Assembly (NCBI GenBank): GCA_008692225.1
Contig: VICG01000005.1
Coordinates: 839,001 to 903,000 of the forward strand
Length of the DNA: 64,000 nucleotides
Direction: 5' to 3'
From: Monilinia fructicola
Lineage: Eukaryota; Ascomycota; Leotiomycetes; Helotiales; Sclerotiniaceae
Shown: piece by piece, positions 61,083 to 64,000 of the stretch
Layout of the letters: the number at the start of each line of letters is the position of its first letter
Position numbering within the stretch: position 1 is the stretch's first letter
Notes under the pieces: model-generated
Database searches by the model: none
Told to the model about the DNA's origin: nothing
What the model saw: only the letters and a program-made list of their open reading frames with translations
Position numbers and translations under genes: made by a program

Positions 61083-61710
61083 TCTGATAAATAAAGCTCA
61101 GCAATTGTTTACTGATCTAACTTCATAGGGGCTGAGAAGTTGATTAATGATGACGCCGTGTCGCGATTGAATTTAATATTGGAGATGGCAATTGAGATAG
61201 TTAATGGGTCGCGTCATTTGTATTATTTACGCGCTAACCCACGATATCACGTGTTGATAAATGCATTCATTATCATTTCGAGATTCACGAGCAAATCAGA
61301 TCAGATCAAATAATAGCAATTCAGATATGCGGATTCTTATTCTCAGGTCTCAAAATACCGAACACGCTCCCTCCCTTATGTTACTGAAGTGGAAATTGCA
61401 AGATGAAGTACGCCAGTTGAATTATTGCCACCTCCAAAGTATCCTCCGCAAATGTACAAACGAAAACCCATCCATAAAGTGCCCTAATACCATAACTCCT
61501 CAAAGATGCCCCAGGTGGATTGTGAAAGGAAATGGGGAATCGTCGTAATCTTCGTGATTGTCGCCGTTTGTCGAGTACCATGATTAAAACAGGACGCCGA
61601 TGCGGTGATATGCCATCTAATGCAGCTCAAGACTCATCGATCATCTTTTAAGATCTCATCTACCCCATATGTACGAACGCTTCTAGAATCAAAATAAAGA
61701 GCCAAAGAAT
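61083..61710. other. Intergenic region between RAD52 and STS1
   Basis: About 630 bp, probably the RAD52 promoter and STS1 3' UTR. A 95-codon open frame (61261-61548, +) has no known domain and is not supported. Confidence 0.45.
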
Positions 61711-62688
61711 TTACCAGAGGCCTCCTACCGGTACGCTATGGTTAGTACCATATCGACCAGAGAGAAGTTGATTGCGGATGGAATCAGGATCTCCAGAACC
61801 CACACCAGAATTGCCACCCATCCAACCAAGATTTGAGCCCAACGCATTCAGTGCCGCTTGCATCTTTCCTCGCTCTGTTCATTGTGTCTAGCAAGCGTTT
61901 GGTCCCATCCGCCAGAATGGAGTTGAAATCCTCCTCCACGTTTGGAAGCTTCGCTGATAACTAAAGCCCAAGCTCTTGAAATCTCATCGTATGCATTGTC
62001 CTTGTGATATCTATGTGACTGACTATCCCAGTTCGGAAGATCGTGAACAACTTTGGTCGCTCTATCCAGAAAGCTAAGAGATGTTGCAGTTTGTTGTTCG
62101 TTCGGTGGGAGGTAATGGGGTGTGAAATCGACTAGAGCATCAATAAGGTTTGTCAGGTGTTGCTTGACTCGATCGTAAGCATAATCCGATCCTGGGCTTC
62201 CACCGTAAGGAAAAGCTTCTTGCAATTCAGTCTGGTATTGGATAGAACACCAAGAGTCGAGTCCACAGATGGTCTTGGTGCCGAAGTAACAATCTCCGAA
62301 CCGATCTCTGGGTGCCTTTCGCATATTGTTTGAAGAACCGACCTCAACGATTGAGCATCGAGCGTTTCGAGGAGACGAGGAAGGCCCAAGAGGACGACCG
62401 CTGATTTCGTTTGCTCTAACTTTCTTGGAGGGTCTGGGGATTTGCCGTGTAGCTGGGGCGGGGGCTATTCGTAGGGGAAATAGACATATTATCATCGAGT
62501 CCATCGTCATCGGCTTTTCGTTTTCGACTACCCATTCTGAGATTTGTGTGCGGAGAGACTGTAGTTCGTTGTCAGTTTTTGAATGTAGAAAGCATATAAA
62601 GGGGCAGCGATTCCTTACTTGGAGTATGAATGGGGTTACGGTGAGGTGATGAAAAGAGCGACGCTTGAGTAGGAAGCAAAACGTTCAT
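61711..62688 (-). CDS. STS1: STS1/Cut8 nuclear proteasome tether, four apparent frame breaks
   Basis: Exons 62619-62688 and 61711-62558, intron 60 nt (GTAAGG, CTGACAAC, CTACAG); about 305 aa once the four breaks cancel. The N-terminus [19 protein letters not shown] leads to [12 protein letters not shown], a nuclear-type basic block. The Cut8 core follows: [76 protein letters not shown] and [17 protein letters not shown]. It ends with a Gly/Ser/Asn-rich tail ([13 protein letters not shown]) and VPVGGLW. It anchors 26S proteasomes in the nucleus. Frame breaks: extra C at 62460-62464 (a G5 run on the plus strand), extra C near 62383-62387, one base missing near 62235-62241, one base missing near 61866-61871. 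Confidence 0.87.
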
Positions 62689-63420
62689 CTTCGCCCGTAG
62701 AAAGATACTTAAGAGGTCTTACTTCCAGCGTAGCCAATCCTCTAATTGCTGGTTGTTTCGAAAAGATATTGGCTTTGTGAAAGGCAGAAAATACCTTTCG
62801 TAAAGTTGCGAGAAAGAAGTCGAGGTTCGTCGTGTTGATGATTCGGGTAACTAAGACTACTACTACTAAGAGAGGCGCTAGAGTAGCTCCGACGCTAGAG
62901 AGTAAACTGATTAATAAATCAAGAAATAAATAAATAAATAAATGAAGGGGAGTGAAATGAAAAAGATATCAAAGTTAATATTAATGGAATAATAATAATA
63001 AGTAGGTTGGTTAGATAATAGTATAATTTAGAATTAGGAAAATTTAAAATAATAAATAAATTACTTTATTAATTACTTTATAAATAAATATATAAAATTA
63101 TATTAAATACATATTATAATATATATTTATTACACTAAAAAATAGAAAATTAATTCTTATTATTAATTAAATTTAATACATCTATCTACCTTGAGTATCT
63201 ACTCAAATTCTTCATCAATCTATTTTATTCCACTTTCGATGAAAAATTAAATAAGGTATGTAGGTCGGATGGACGTCCATTTGAGCTCATATGGACTGTG
63301 GGGCGTCTCTTAAAAAAAAAGGTCAACTGCAAAACGTTACACAAGTCCACCCGACGTTTAACCAAATGTATAATTTTATGCAAATTCATAAAATTTTGCA
63401 TAAATTATAAATATTCTTAA

Positions 63421-63548
63421 TTAGATTTTAAACGTTTTCTAAACGTTTTGAAAATGTTTCGAAAACATTTCGAAAACGTTTAGAAAACATTTCGAAAACG
63501 TTTTTGAAAACATTTAGAAAACGTTTTTAAAATATTTAGAATCTAATT
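63421..63548. repeat. AAACGTTTT/GAAAAC array, copy 1
   Basis: A run of about ten 10-12 bp units of the form AAACGTTTtcta or GAAAACatttc, bounded by TTAGATT at the left and AATCTAA at the right, which are inverted repeats of each other. Within it the units pair with each other, so the whole tract can fold. Confidence 0.85.
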
Positions 63549-63708
63549 AAAAAATTTAAACTTTTTTAATAATAATATTAATATATTATATTTTAATATT
63601 AAAAAACTAATTATTTAATATTAAAATATTAATTAAATAATAAATTAATAATAATAAATTTAAATATATATTAATTAATATAGTTTTATTAAAAGATAAA
63701 TTATATAT

Positions 63709-63758
63709 TTATATATATATATATATATATTATTTAAATATAATTATAATATTTTAAG

Positions 63759-63790
<32 letters not shown>
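63709..63790. repeat. (AT)n runs
   Basis: Two (TA)n stretches of about 10 and 14 units separated by about 30 bases of A/T-only sequence. Confidence 0.9.
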
Positions 63791-63795
<5 letters not shown>

Positions 63796-63879
63796 TTTAA
63801 TGTAATCTAATTTAAAAATAAATTAATATAAATTTATATTAAATAATTATATTAATTTTTTTAATAAAAGCTTTAAATT

Positions 63880-63962
63880 AAATCGTAAACGTTTTCTAAA
63901 CGTTTTTCTAAATGTTTTTAAAACGTTTCTAAACGTTTAGAAAACGTTTAGAATCTAATCTC
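63880..63962. repeat. AAACGTTTT array, copy 2
   Basis: A shorter version of the array at 63421-63548, in the same orientation. It starts with GTAAACGTTTTCTAAACG, ends with CGTTTAGAATCTAAT, and is followed by the same AAAATTTA-type flank. Confidence 0.85.
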
Positions 63963-64000
63963 AAAAATTTATAATTTATTAATAATTAATTTTTGCATAA

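Larger units (their letters stand above)
62689..64000. other. Abrupt transition to AT-rich DNA
   Basis: About 200 bp of STS1 promoter is followed from about 62900 by sequence nearly all A/T: short AAT, TAA and (AT)n runs, with no open frame of interest. The only frequent C/G are in ACGT words of the arrays described separately. The block looks like a RIP-degraded repeat or AT-isochore (inference). Confidence 0.7.

Overview
The window is nuclear DNA of a filamentous ascomycete. The genes carry many short GT-AG introns (mostly 49-120 nt, with CTAAC/CTGAC-like branch sites), with compact gene clusters and long gene-poor stretches. Gene content and style fit Leotiomycetes, probably Sclerotiniaceae (Botrytis/Sclerotinia/Monilinia relatives). 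That placement is inference, since no database search was possible.

Layout. 1.4-5.6 kb: RXT3-like Rpd3L subunit (-). 6.7-8.6 kb: AT-rich, CCTAGG-rich intergenic DNA. 8.9-10.5 kb: BTN1/CLN3 (+). 12.9-14.5 kb: secreted, probably GPI-anchored acid phosphatase (+). 15.6-17.3 kb: monocarboxylate-type MFS transporter (-). 17.3-23.6 kb: gene-poor, with remnants of an orphan membrane protein. 23.7-25.1 kb: DPH1 (+). 28.2-29.1 kb: F-box-like fungal protein (+). 30.4-42.2 kb: a dense cluster of an unknown conserved protein, PEX19, UBC9, asparagine synthetase, VDAC porin, a mitochondrial-type J-protein and methionine aminopeptidase 2. 42.3-51.0 kb: about 9 kb without a recognisable protein gene, holding an intron-bearing tRNA-like locus. 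51.1-54.8 kb: sphingolipid delta-4 desaturase and a VAP/Scs2 protein. 55.7-56.0 kb: a roughly 370-bp (TTTA)n microsatellite. 57.0-62.7 kb: UBA/UBX protein, RAD52 and the proteasome tether STS1/Cut8. 62.9-64 kb: an extremely AT-rich block with ACGTTT arrays.

Most genes are unrelated housekeeping functions: chromatin, vacuole, peroxisome, SUMO, amino acid, mitochondrial, translation, lipid, DNA repair and proteasome roles. There is no biosynthetic cluster and no obvious operon-like logic.

The most striking feature is a set of reading-frame breaks in otherwise well conserved genes, mostly one base and often in short homopolymers. They occur at 9-24 kb (BTN1, acid phosphatase, MFS, DPH1) and densely at 57-62.5 kb (UBX, RAD52, STS1). 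None was seen in the genes between 28 and 55 kb. Sequencing or assembly error is the simplest explanation; local pseudogenisation is the alternative. Other notable points are a 16-nt intron-like string in the phosphatase gene, a short dispersed repeat whose copies differ only by transitions, and an intron-dense 5' end of asparagine synthetase.
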